This document shows positions 13,802 through 19,187 of a DNA stretch of 19,187 bases, one piece after another. Both the position numbers and the translations under genes were made by a program. Under the pieces are notes generated by a model that saw only the letters and a program-made list of their open reading frames with translations, had not been told where the DNA came from and did not search any database. Source of the DNA: JANPBY01 sp031430645 (GTDB taxonomy: Bacteria > Actinomycetota > Actinomycetes > DATJPE01); NCBI GenBank assembly GCA_031430645.1, contig JANPBY010000082.1, positions 1 to 19,187 of the forward strand, written 5' to 3'. The first letter of the stretch is position 1, and every line of letters begins with the position of its first letter.

Positions 13802-14129
13802 GGGGGAGCTCCCTTCAGCGGTCGAGGACCTGGGGCTCTGCCGCCCTAGGCGACCGTTCAGCACGCTACTCGCGTACCCACGCATCCGACAGCCCCTAGC
13901 GGGGCGCCGTCGGGGGAGTGGCGCCCGTATGCAGACGTTCACGGAGTCGAAGCTCCTCGTGTTCGACCTCGGCGACAGCGAAGACCGCTACGACCGCCGG
14001 GCGGAAGGCGGTTGGTGACTGCTGTCCTGGTTTGTCCATTGCCGTGCGCCGTAGCCAGGTCTAGCGTCAAGTACGGCCCAGGCGCGGGGGCCTTGATGGG
14101 CTACCTGGCGAGCCAACAGGAGGTCCTAG
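13802..14129. other. 328-nt divergent intergenic region (oxidoreductase/cupin)
   Basis: Contents: a minus-strand -10 TAGCGT (complement of 13863-13868) with a weak -35, suited to the oxidoreductase; a 7-bp inverted repeat GGGCGCC (13902-13908) / GGCGCCC (13920-13926); and a plus-strand 29-codon frame ATG 13929 to TGA 14016-14018. That frame has G or C at most third positions but no recognised homology and a poorly spaced Shine-Dalgarno sequence, so it is not called as a gene. The cupin promoter lies at the right side. Nothing else is recognisable. Confidence 0.4.
14039..14067 (+). promoter_or_regulatory. Putative promoter of the cupin gene
   Basis: TTGCCG (14039-14044), a 17-bp spacer and TAGCGT (14062-14067) make a plausible vegetative promoter about 55 nt ahead of the cupin ATG. 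Confidence 0.45.
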
Positions 14130-14489
14130 ATGGCCGCGTTGAACAAGGCGAACATCGACAAGCCCGACGAGACGCGAAACTTCCGCGCCCACGGGCACGT
14201 GGACGTCGTCACGCTGGGCGACTTCACCATCGGACGTGGCACCTTCGAGCCCGGCTGGCGCTGGTCGGAGGACGTCAAGCCGATCGCTGGGACCGACTTT
14301 TGCATGACTCGGCATAGCGGGGTGGTCATCTCGGGCACGATGACCGTCCGCACCACGGACGGTTCCGAGATGACGTACGGCCCCGGGGACGTCTTCCTCA
14401 TGGAGCCTGGGCACGACGCCTGGACCGTGGGAGACGTACCGTGCGTGTCGTATGACACCGGAGTTGCGGCTTACGCCAAACCTGCCTGA
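14130..14489 (+). CDS. Small single-domain cupin protein
   Basis: A 119-residue single-cupin protein. The beta-barrel pattern is visible: PGWRWSEDVKPIAG (41-54), FCMTRHSGVVISGTMTV with H62, YGPGDVFLMEPGHDAW (83-98) with H95. The GTMTVRTTDGSEMTYGPGD stretch is the turn between cupin motifs 1 and 2. Function is not predictable; such proteins may bind a metal and act as small isomerases, dioxygenases or sensors. The ATG is supported by a perfect AGGAGG (14118-14123) with a 6-nt spacer. It is divergent from the FAD oxidoreductase, so a shared pathway is conceivable but unsupported beyond position. Confidence 0.88.
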   Translation: MAALNKANIDKPDETRNFRAHGHVDVVTLGDFTIGRGTFEPGWRWSEDVKPIAGTDFCMTRHSGVVISGTMTVRTTDGSEMTYGPGDVFLMEPGHDAWTVGDVPCVSYDTGVAAYAKPA

Positions 14490-14699
14490 TCGGCCTCCGG
14501 TAAGTCCCGAGGAGGGCGGCGTTCCCGGCTCAGCAGTCGCCCCACGATGAACGTGTCGACGACGTACTCTCCTGCGACGATGCAGCGCAACGAGTCGAGC
14601 ACAGTCGCTCGGTTCTCGGTTGCCGTGCTCCCGGGCCTGCATGTAGGTGCTGTGTCTGCGAACCTGGGCAGGACACGGAAGTCGACGGGGGGACAGGGC

Positions 14700-15446
14700 G
14701 TGACGGTGAGCCGCGCTATCGGCGCCGCCTGCCTCATGCTCGGGGCGCTCGTCGGCGTGCTGGCGGGTGGCACGGCCGGCGCGACCGTCGGTGTGGTCCT
14801 CGCCATGGCCGGCTTCCAGGCGCTCACGCGCGGAGGCGTCGCAGGGGTGCCGTACGTCCTGGTCGCCCTTGCGACGACGGCCGGGCTCGGGCTGAACGCC
14901 TGGTCCCACGACCTCACGGCGACCGACCTAGGGCTCGGTCGCTCGACCTGGCTCACCGGCATCCTGTGGTCGCTTGGCATCATCCTCGTCGTCGGGGCCG
15001 TGGTCGGGCTCGCCGGACGCGTCCCGCGGCTGCACCACCTCTTCGCCGACGACCGCGTCATGGACGTGCCGGGCGTGGTCTCTGCGCGACGGGTCCTGCT
15101 CGACATCCCGTTCGGAACCGTGCTGGTCGAGGAGTTCGCGTTCCGGGGCGTGCTGCTCGCGCTCGTCACAGTGGAGGTCGGCGCCGCATGGGCCGTCGTG
15201 GTGACGTCGGCGCTCTTCGGGTTGTGGCACGTGGTCCCAGCCCTGGAGCTGCACGAGTCACATTCGGCCGCCACCGGCGCCTCGTGGACGACGGTGCTCT
15301 CGGCGGTCCTGTTCACCGGTTTCAGCGGTGTGGTCTTCGGGCTACTGAGGGTAGGGACCGGCAGCTTGTTCCCACCGGCCGCGCTGCACTGGGCGGCGAA
15401 CGGCTCGGGCGTTGTTGTCGGCTGGATCCTCCACAACCGGTCATAG
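14700..15446 (+). CDS. CPBP family intramembrane glutamic endopeptidase
   Basis: A 248-residue polytopic membrane protein with about seven hydrophobic segments. The CPBP (CAAX protease/bacteriocin-processing, Abi) motifs are present: EEFAFR (E144, E145, R149 counted from the GTG), FGLWH (H177) and HWAAN (H230, N234). These residues form the catalytic site in the membrane in known members. The substrate is unknown. The GTG at 14700 is chosen because a G-rich Shine-Dalgarno-like run precedes it and hydrophobicity begins immediately. The frame is open back to 14547, but those 51 residues are hydrophilic and unlike the family. The 210 nt after the cupin show no other gene. Confidence 0.88.
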   Translation: MTVSRAIGAACLMLGALVGVLAGGTAGATVGVVLAMAGFQALTRGGVAGVPYVLVALATTAGLGLNAWSHDLTATDLGLGRSTWLTGILWSLGIILVVGAVVGLAGRVPRLHHLFADDRVMDVPGVVSARRVLLDIPFGTVLVEEFAFRGVLLALVTVEVGAAWAVVVTSALFGLWHVVPALELHESHSAATGASWTTVLSAVLFTGFSGVVFGLLRVGTGSLFPPAALHWAANGSGVVVGWILHNRS

Positions 15447-15497
15447 CCGCCCGGCCGAGGCTCCGGCGAGGGTTTTCCCCCTCCGCTCCAAGTGACA

Positions 15498-15526
15498 GGG
15501 CGCTCCCCCTTATGAGGGAAGCGCCC
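15498..15526. terminator. Hairpin between CPBP protease and tRNA-Lys genes
   Basis: GGGCGCT (15498-15504) and AGCGCCC (15520-15526) are perfect complements, and inner C-rich and G-rich bases extend the stem. It sits 14 nt beyond the tRNA-Lys CCA on the minus strand and about 50 nt beyond the protease stop on the plus strand, so it can serve both convergent transcripts. A second small stem, GAGGG/CCCTC near 15472-15487, lies closer to the protease. Confidence 0.65.
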
Positions 15527-15539
15527 AGGTCAGCTGGGT

Positions 15540-15615
15540 TGGTGCGCCGCCAGGGACTCGAACCCCGAACCCGCGGATTAAGAGTCCGCTGCTCTGCCAG
15601 TTGAGCTAGCGGCGC
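15540..15615 (-). tRNA. tRNA-Lys (anticodon CTT) with encoded CCA
   Basis: On the minus strand all arms pair: acceptor GCGCCGC/GCGGCGC, D-stem GCTC/GAGC, anticodon stem GCGGA/TCCGC with loop CTCTTAA (anticodon CTT), and T-stem CGGGG/CCCTG with loop TTCGAGT. The body is 73 nt (15543-15615) with discriminator A, followed by genomically encoded CCA (15542-15540). It starts 13 nt after the stop of the small minus-strand gene and is followed by a hairpin terminator. Confidence 0.97.
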
Positions 15616-15625
15616 TTGACTGCAG

Positions 15626-15631
15626 AGGTTA
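15626..15631 (-). promoter_or_regulatory. Putative -10 (TAACCT) of tRNA-Lys overlapping a stop codon
   Basis: On the minus strand TAACCT includes the TAA stop of the 79-residue gene and lies 10 nt before the tRNA 5' end. No good -35 is seen. The geometry parallels that at tRNA-Leu. Confidence 0.45.
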
Positions 15632-15868
15632 GCAAACGTCCTGGTCAGCCACGAAATCCGTTTGCACGAAATCCTTTGGGAGGGCACGGATCGCCGCGGC
15701 GTCCCTGCGGACGTCGTCGGTCACCAGTTCGGCCAGCAGGATGTCCCGGGACGGAGGGCCGTCCGGGGGGAGAAGGTCCATGAGGAGCGTGAGGGGCACG
15801 CGGTCGCGGAGGAGGGCCATGACCTCCGCGGTCGCGTCTGTCCGAGGGAACTGCCGGAGGCGAGTCAC
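15629..15868 (-). CDS. Small hypothetical protein, 79 residues
   Basis: I do not recognise a named family. The protein begins TRLRQFPRTDATAEVMALLRDRVPLTLLMDLL and has two predicted helical stretches, an acidic-basic balance, no signal peptide and no long membrane segment. Pro-rich PPDGPPS separates the halves, and the last residue is Cys. Codon third positions are mostly G/C on this strand, and the frame exactly fills the space between tRNA-Lys and the divergent amidohydrolase promoter, which supports it being real. The start is GTG with no Shine-Dalgarno sequence; TTACAC lies just upstream, so it may be leaderless. Its stop codon overlaps the tRNA-Lys -10. Confidence 0.7.
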   Translation of the reverse strand: MTRLRQFPRTDATAEVMALLRDRVPLTLLMDLLPPDGPPSRDILLAELVTDDVRRDAAAIRALPKDFVQTDFVADQDVC

Positions 15869-15930
15869 ATCGGTGTAATTCGGCAGGCTCGGACCCCGAC
15901 CCGCTCGTCCGAACGGGTGACATGATCTCG

Positions 15931-15936
15931 TAGGCT
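15931..15936 (+). promoter_or_regulatory. Putative -10 (TAGGCT) for leaderless amidohydrolase mRNA
   Basis: TAGGCT is followed by seven bases and the GTG at 15944. No Shine-Dalgarno sequence precedes the start, which fits leaderless initiation. Confidence 0.5.
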
Positions 15937-15943
15937 GCGCAGC

Positions 15944-17182
15944 GTGCCGACCACGTCCGAGGATCGAGGGGTGATCCCGAGCCGTCTCGACTCACTCGTT
16001 GGGGCGGACGAGGCGTTGTTGGTCGAGATGCGTCGCGCGCTCCACGCCCACCCCGAGCTCAGTGGTGAGGAGACCGCGACGACGGCATGGGTCGAGCAGC
16101 ACCTGCGTGACCTTGGGCTCTCGCCCGTACGGCTCACGATCGGCACCGGGCTCGTCTGTGACATCGCCCTCGGTGGTGGCGCCGCCGGATCCGGCCCGGT
16201 CGTCGTGCTGCGCGCTGACCTTGATGCGCTGGCCATGTCGGATGACAAAGACGTGGCCTATCGCTCGCAGGTGGACGGCGTTGCGCATGCCTGCGGTCAC
16301 GACGTACACACGACGGTGCTGCTTGGCGCGGCGCGCGCCCTCGTCGCGCTGGGATCCGAGACGGCCTCCGCCGGCACCGTCAGGCTGGTCTTCGAACCTG
16401 CGGAGGAGTCGGTTCCAGGCGGAGCGGTCGATGTGATTGCTGACGGCTGGTTCGATGGAGTTTCGGCGGTGTTCGGGTTGCACTGCGACCCCAAGATCGA
16501 CGTTGGCCAGATCGGCTGCCGGGCGGGTGCGCTGACGTCGGCAGCCGACATGATCGAGGTACGTCTGGGCGGGCCGGGCGGGCACACGGCCCGACCGGAG
16601 CTCACCGTTGACATCGTCGACCTGCTCGGCCGGCTGGTCCTCGGCCTGCAACCCGCAATCGACCGCCTGACTGGCGACCCGGGTGGACTCCAAATGGTGT
16701 TTGGTTCGGTGCATGCAGGGGATGCGGCGAACGTCATCCCGGCCAGCGGCTCCCTCCGCGGGACCCTGCGCACCCGCGACCACCACACCTGGGTGCTAGC
16801 GCCTGGTGTCTTCGAGCAGGCGGTCGCCGAAGTGCTCGACAGTAAGGGAGCTGTCTCGGAGATCCGGCATCGCCGAGGTGTGCCGCCGGTGGTCAACGAC
16901 GCCGCGGCGACCGAGTTGCTCGAAGCTGCCGTCAGGGATGTGCTTGGCGATGACTCGGTGGTCCCGACCGTGCAGTCCATGGGCGGTGACTCCTTCGCGT
17001 GGTACCTCGAGCGGGTTCCAGGGTCGTACGCCCGCCTGGGTGTTCACGACCCGGCCTCGCTGCGTCCACGGCTGGACCTGCACGCGAGCACCTTTGATGT
17101 GGACGAACGCGCGATCGGCTACGGCGTCAAGGTCCTGGTCGCGACTGCCTTGTCTGCGCTCGCGACGTTTTCCGCGCCGTAG
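15944..17182 (+). CDS. M20 family metallo-amidohydrolase (M20D-like)
   Basis: A 412-residue cytoplasmic zinc or manganese hydrolase of the amino-acylase/hippurate-hydrolase type. Metal-site features: RALHAHPELSGEE (31-43), ADLDAL (91-96), ACGHDVHT (C117, H119), EPAEES (E154, E155), GLHCDP (H180) and a late LDLHASTFDVDE. GPGGHTARPEL (210-220) marks the inserted dimerisation domain. Such enzymes cleave N-acyl amino acids or amino-acid conjugates; the acyl group cannot be predicted. The GTG start at 15944 is set by the leaderless geometry and by family sequence beginning near residue 22. It converges on the GCS2-family gene with a 5-nt gap. Confidence 0.93.
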   Translation: MPTTSEDRGVIPSRLDSLVGADEALLVEMRRALHAHPELSGEETATTAWVEQHLRDLGLSPVRLTIGTGLVCDIALGGGAAGSGPVVVLRADLDALAMSDDKDVAYRSQVDGVAHACGHDVHTTVLLGAARALVALGSETASAGTVRLVFEPAEESVPGGAVDVIADGWFDGVSAVFGLHCDPKIDVGQIGCRAGALTSAADMIEVRLGGPGGHTARPELTVDIVDLLGRLVLGLQPAIDRLTGDPGGLQMVFGSVHAGDAANVIPASGSLRGTLRTRDHHTWVLAPGVFEQAVAEVLDSKGAVSEIRHRRGVPPVVNDAAATELLEAAVRDVLGDDSVVPTVQSMGGDSFAWYLERVPGSYARLGVHDPASLRPRLDLHASTFDVDERAIGYGVKVLVATALSALATFSAP

Positions 17183-17187
17183 ATCGG

Positions 17188-18666
17188 CTAGACCGGATCC
17201 CAGGCGTGGACGGGGTCGTTGGTGTGCATCCGCAGGACGTACTCCTGGGTCATCCGGCGCAGGGCCTCCCAGCGGTCCAGGCCGGAGGCTTCGAAGCTGT
17301 TGACGGAATCGACTTGCCACGAAGCTCCGTTGCGGCCGGACGTGCAGCGGCCCTCGATGATGCCGAGCAGTCGCTCGCGGATGGCGTCATCAACTCCCCA
17401 GGCCCGCAGTCCCTCGTGGGCGAGGGGCAGCAGCCGTCGCAGGACGAGCTCGGTCACCGGAACCTCGCCGCTCCCTGGCCAGAAGACACTCGCGTCGAGC
17501 CCTCGGATCGAGGCTGCGGTGAAGTTCTCTTCGGCTGTGGCGAAGGACATCTGCGACCACACGGGCCGCTCCTGCTCAGAGAGCATCCGCAGGGCGCCGA
17601 AGTAGAGGGCGCCGTTGGCCATGATGTCGACGACGGTGGGTCCCGCTGGGAGCACCCGGTTCTCGACGCGCAGGTGGGGACGACCGTGGACGACGTCGTA
17701 GACCGGACGGTTCCAGCGCCAGACCGTCCCGTTGTGCAGGCGCAGCTCGTTGAGCAGCGGAGTCCCCCCTGAGCCGAGAACGGCGACTGGATCCTCGTCA
17801 TCGATGACCGGGAGGAGCGAGGGAAAGTACGTCGTGTTCTCCTCGAACAAATCGAAGACACTGGTGATCCAGCGCTCCCCGAACCAGACCCGGGGCCGGA
17901 CGCCTTGAGCCTTCAACTCAGCTGGCCGGGTGTCGGTGGCCTGCGTGAACACCGCGATGCGGGTCTCGCGCCACAGCTCCCTACCCAGGAAGTACGGCGA
18001 GTTCGCGCCTAGCGCCACCTGGACGGCGGCCAGGGCTTGGGCGGCATTCCAGTTCTGGGCGAAGTCGTCCGGGCTCACCTGGAGGTGGAACTGCACGCTC
18101 GTGCAAGCAGCCTCCGGGGCGATGGAGTCGGCGTAGGTCTCGAGGGTCTCCGGCCCGCCGCGGATGTCGATGTGGAGGTCCTCGCCGCGGGCGAGCAGCA
18201 TCTGCTCATCAAGGAGCGCGTACCGCGGGTTGCTGCTGATGGCCTCGTGGGTGAGTAGGTCGGGGTGCAAGGTCGGCAGGATCCCGATCATGACCATCCC
18301 GGCACCGACTTCGAGGGCGCGATCGTTCGCCGTGTTCAGCTGGTCACGCATCTCGGCTTCGTACAGGAGTGCGCCATCGCCGATCAGGCTGCGCGGTGGC
18401 ACGTTGATCTCGAGGTTGAACTTGCCAAGCTCCTGCACGAACGCCGGATCGTCGATCTGAGCAAGCACCTCGGAATTGAGCAGCGCGGGTTGCCCCTGGG
18501 CGTCGATCAGGTTGAGCTCGACCTCGAGCCCGGTCATCGGCGCGTCGAAGTCGAAGCGCTCCTCGGCAAGCATCCGAGCGAACACGTCCAGGCAGCGATG
18601 CACCTTGTCGCGGTACCGCTGCCGGTCCTCGCGGGTGAACGTACGGCTCGCGACCTCATCGCCCAT
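17188..18666 (-). CDS. Glutamate-cysteine ligase family (GCS2-like) protein
   Basis: A 492-residue protein of the ATP-grasp-like glutamate-cysteine ligase superfamily, in the long actinobacterial subgroup. Visible family blocks: MTGLEVELNLID (44-54), KFNLEINVPPRS (82-93), TSVQFHLQVSPDDF (189-202), FGERW, RPHLRVENRVLPAGPTVVD and a C-terminal LRMHTNDPVHAWDP. GCS2 enzymes join glutamate to cysteine or another amine using ATP. Mycothiol producers do not need glutathione, so the real substrate is uncertain. The ATG at 18666 follows GACCCCC and CAGGCT, resembling the leaderless pattern though with C at the first hexamer position. The frame is open to 19023, but that part overlaps the divergent FG-GAP gene antisense. 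Confidence 0.87.
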   Translation of the reverse strand: MGDEVASRTFTREDRQRYRDKVHRCLDVFARMLAEERFDFDAPMTGLEVELNLIDAQGQPALLNSEVLAQIDDPAFVQELGKFNLEINVPPRSLIGDGALLYEAEMRDQLNTANDRALEVGAGMVMIGILPTLHPDLLTHEAISSNPRYALLDEQMLLARGEDLHIDIRGGPETLETYADSIAPEAACTSVQFHLQVSPDDFAQNWNAAQALAAVQVALGANSPYFLGRELWRETRIAVFTQATDTRPAELKAQGVRPRVWFGERWITSVFDLFEENTTYFPSLLPVIDDEDPVAVLGSGGTPLLNELRLHNGTVWRWNRPVYDVVHGRPHLRVENRVLPAGPTVVDIMANGALYFGALRMLSEQERPVWSQMSFATAEENFTAASIRGLDASVFWPGSGEVPVTELVLRRLLPLAHEGLRAWGVDDAIRERLLGIIEGRCTSGRNGASWQVDSVNSFEASGLDRWEALRRMTQEYVLRMHTNDPVHAWDPV

Positions 18667-18795
18667 GGGGGTCAGCCTGCCCCATCCGACGATCCGGGGT
18701 CGGTCGATCGGCTGGTATCCGGGCTGGAACGGCCCAGGTAGGTTTGTTGGGACTCGCTGCGTGGTGCCGCGAGCGCGTCTCGGGGAGTACCCACC

Positions 18796-19187
18796 ATGCA
18801 GGTCCGCGTGTTGTCTGTGACAGGTGTTGCGGTGCTTGCCGCGGTCGGGCTGGTTGCTGTGCCCGGCGGTACGGCACTCGCGGTCGGCTGCACGAGCACC
18901 GCTGGCTTCGACGTCAACCACGACGGGGTCGACGACACGGCCATCGGCATGCCCGGTGAGGACGTCGGGAGCGATAAGGATGCGGGCTCGGTCACCATCG
19001 CGTTCGGTGCCAGTGCCACCCACACGTTCGGAAGCAACTCCTCCCTGGTGTTCACCCAGGAGTCCATCTACGGAGCCAGTGAGAAGGGCGACCGATTCGG
19101 CGCTGCTCTGGCGATCGGTGACGTCAACAACGACGGCTGCAAGGACCTCGTGATCGGGGTCCCTGGGGAGAACACAGGCGCTGGGCG
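18796..19187 (+). CDS. Secreted FG-GAP repeat protein, 3' end beyond the window
   Basis: The frame from ATG 18796 stays open for 130 codons to the window end. A signal peptide is clear: a hydrophobic run (about residues 4-24) and an ALA cleavage site near residue 30. Two FG-GAP (integrin alpha beta-propeller) blades follow: FDVNHDGVDDTAIGMPGED (38-56) and RFGAALAIGDVNNDGCKDLV (100-119). Each has the DxNxDGxxD calcium-loop pattern. The mature protein is exported and probably a cell-surface or extracellular beta-propeller; its ligand is unknown. GGGGAG lies 8-9 nt before the start. It is divergent from the GCS2-like gene, with 129 nt between starts and a TAGGTT (18739-18744) as a possible -10. 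Confidence 0.88.
   Translation, partial: MQVRVLSVTGVAVLAAVGLVAVPGGTALAVGCTSTAGFDVNHDGVDDTAIGMPGEDVGSDKDAGSVTIAFGASATHTFGSNSSLVFTQESIYGASEKGDRFGAALAIGDVNNDGCKDLVIGVPGENTGAG

Noticed and set aside
13802..13942. N-terminal extension of the FAD oxidoreductase
   Set aside because: The ATG at 13801 has a good SD and family sequence starts there; the extension is Arg-rich and unrelated.
14471..15436. 321-codon minus-strand frame opposite the CPBP protease, with a protein-like tail (VAGEYVVDTFIVGRLLSRER) near 14490-14580
   Set aside because: Most is Ser/Thr/Pro-rich shadow sequence. The tail has moderate coding bias but no start, no SD and no recognised family; it could at most be a decayed fragment.
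1..19187. Apparent excess of the palindrome CGTACG (about 15 by eye)
   Set aside because: Roughly twofold over a simple base-composition estimate; probably codon and genus-level bias rather than a functional site.
1..19187. CRISPR arrays, insertion sequences, integrases, toxin-antitoxin pairs or phage genes
   Set aside because: None found: no regularly spaced repeats, transposase motifs or att-like duplications at either tRNA were seen.

Overview
High-GC (about two thirds G+C) actinobacterial chromosome. The evidence is many GTG/TTG starts, leaderless-looking genes with a TANNNT hexamer 6-7 nt before the start codon, DUF3618, DUF3105 and DUF427 proteins, a CadI-type dioxygenase-fold protein, and C/G-rich third codon positions. 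A Nocardioides-like member of Propionibacteriales is my best guess, but that is inference. No phage, IS, CRISPR or conjugation gene was seen; the window is mostly housekeeping and stress genes, with an arsenic-resistance cluster as the main accessory block.

Layout: (1) 1-1297, minus: the 5' part of tRNA-Leu(TAG), cut by the window edge, behind an MFS transporter gene. (2) 1421-2596, plus: a polytopic membrane protein resembling the sensory half of actinobacterial histidine kinases. (3) 2661-5866, minus: a tightly overlapping operon for a zinc/manganese-type ABC importer (binding lipoprotein, ATPase, permease) ending in a PrxQ/BCP peroxiredoxin that starts at a TTG one base after the permease stop. 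(4) 5942-9411, plus: DUF3618 protein, DUF427 protein, a GroES-like protein with a shortened roof loop, a 60-nt near-perfect hairpin, a structured leader, a DEAD-box RNA helicase and a DUF3105 membrane protein. (5) 9408-11860: an arsenic cluster, CadI/ArsI - ArsC - ACR3 on minus with 4-nt overlaps, and a divergent ArsR on plus; the shared promoter region holds a TTGACA-17-TACGTT promoter whose -35 lies in an imperfect palindrome. (6) 11861-12393: the frameshifted C-terminal remnant of a large TPR-type regulator directly behind arsR. (7) 12431-15446: a bicovalent-FAD (BBE) oxidoreductase on minus, then a cupin and a CPBP intramembrane protease on plus. (8) 15540-15868, minus: tRNA-Lys(CTT) and a 79-residue conserved-looking small protein. 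(9) 15944-19187: an M20 amidohydrolase (plus), a convergent GCS2-family ligase-like protein (minus), and a divergent secreted FG-GAP protein cut by the window end.

The functional themes are metal and oxidative stress (Zn/Mn import coupled to a peroxidase, As/Cd defence) and RNA/protein folding (DEAD-box helicase, GroES-like protein). The most promising unexplained structures are the DEAD-box leader, in which the putative ribosome-binding site can pair with an upstream anti-SD segment, and the 60-nt hairpin just before it. I did not find a convincing wholly new multi-gene system.
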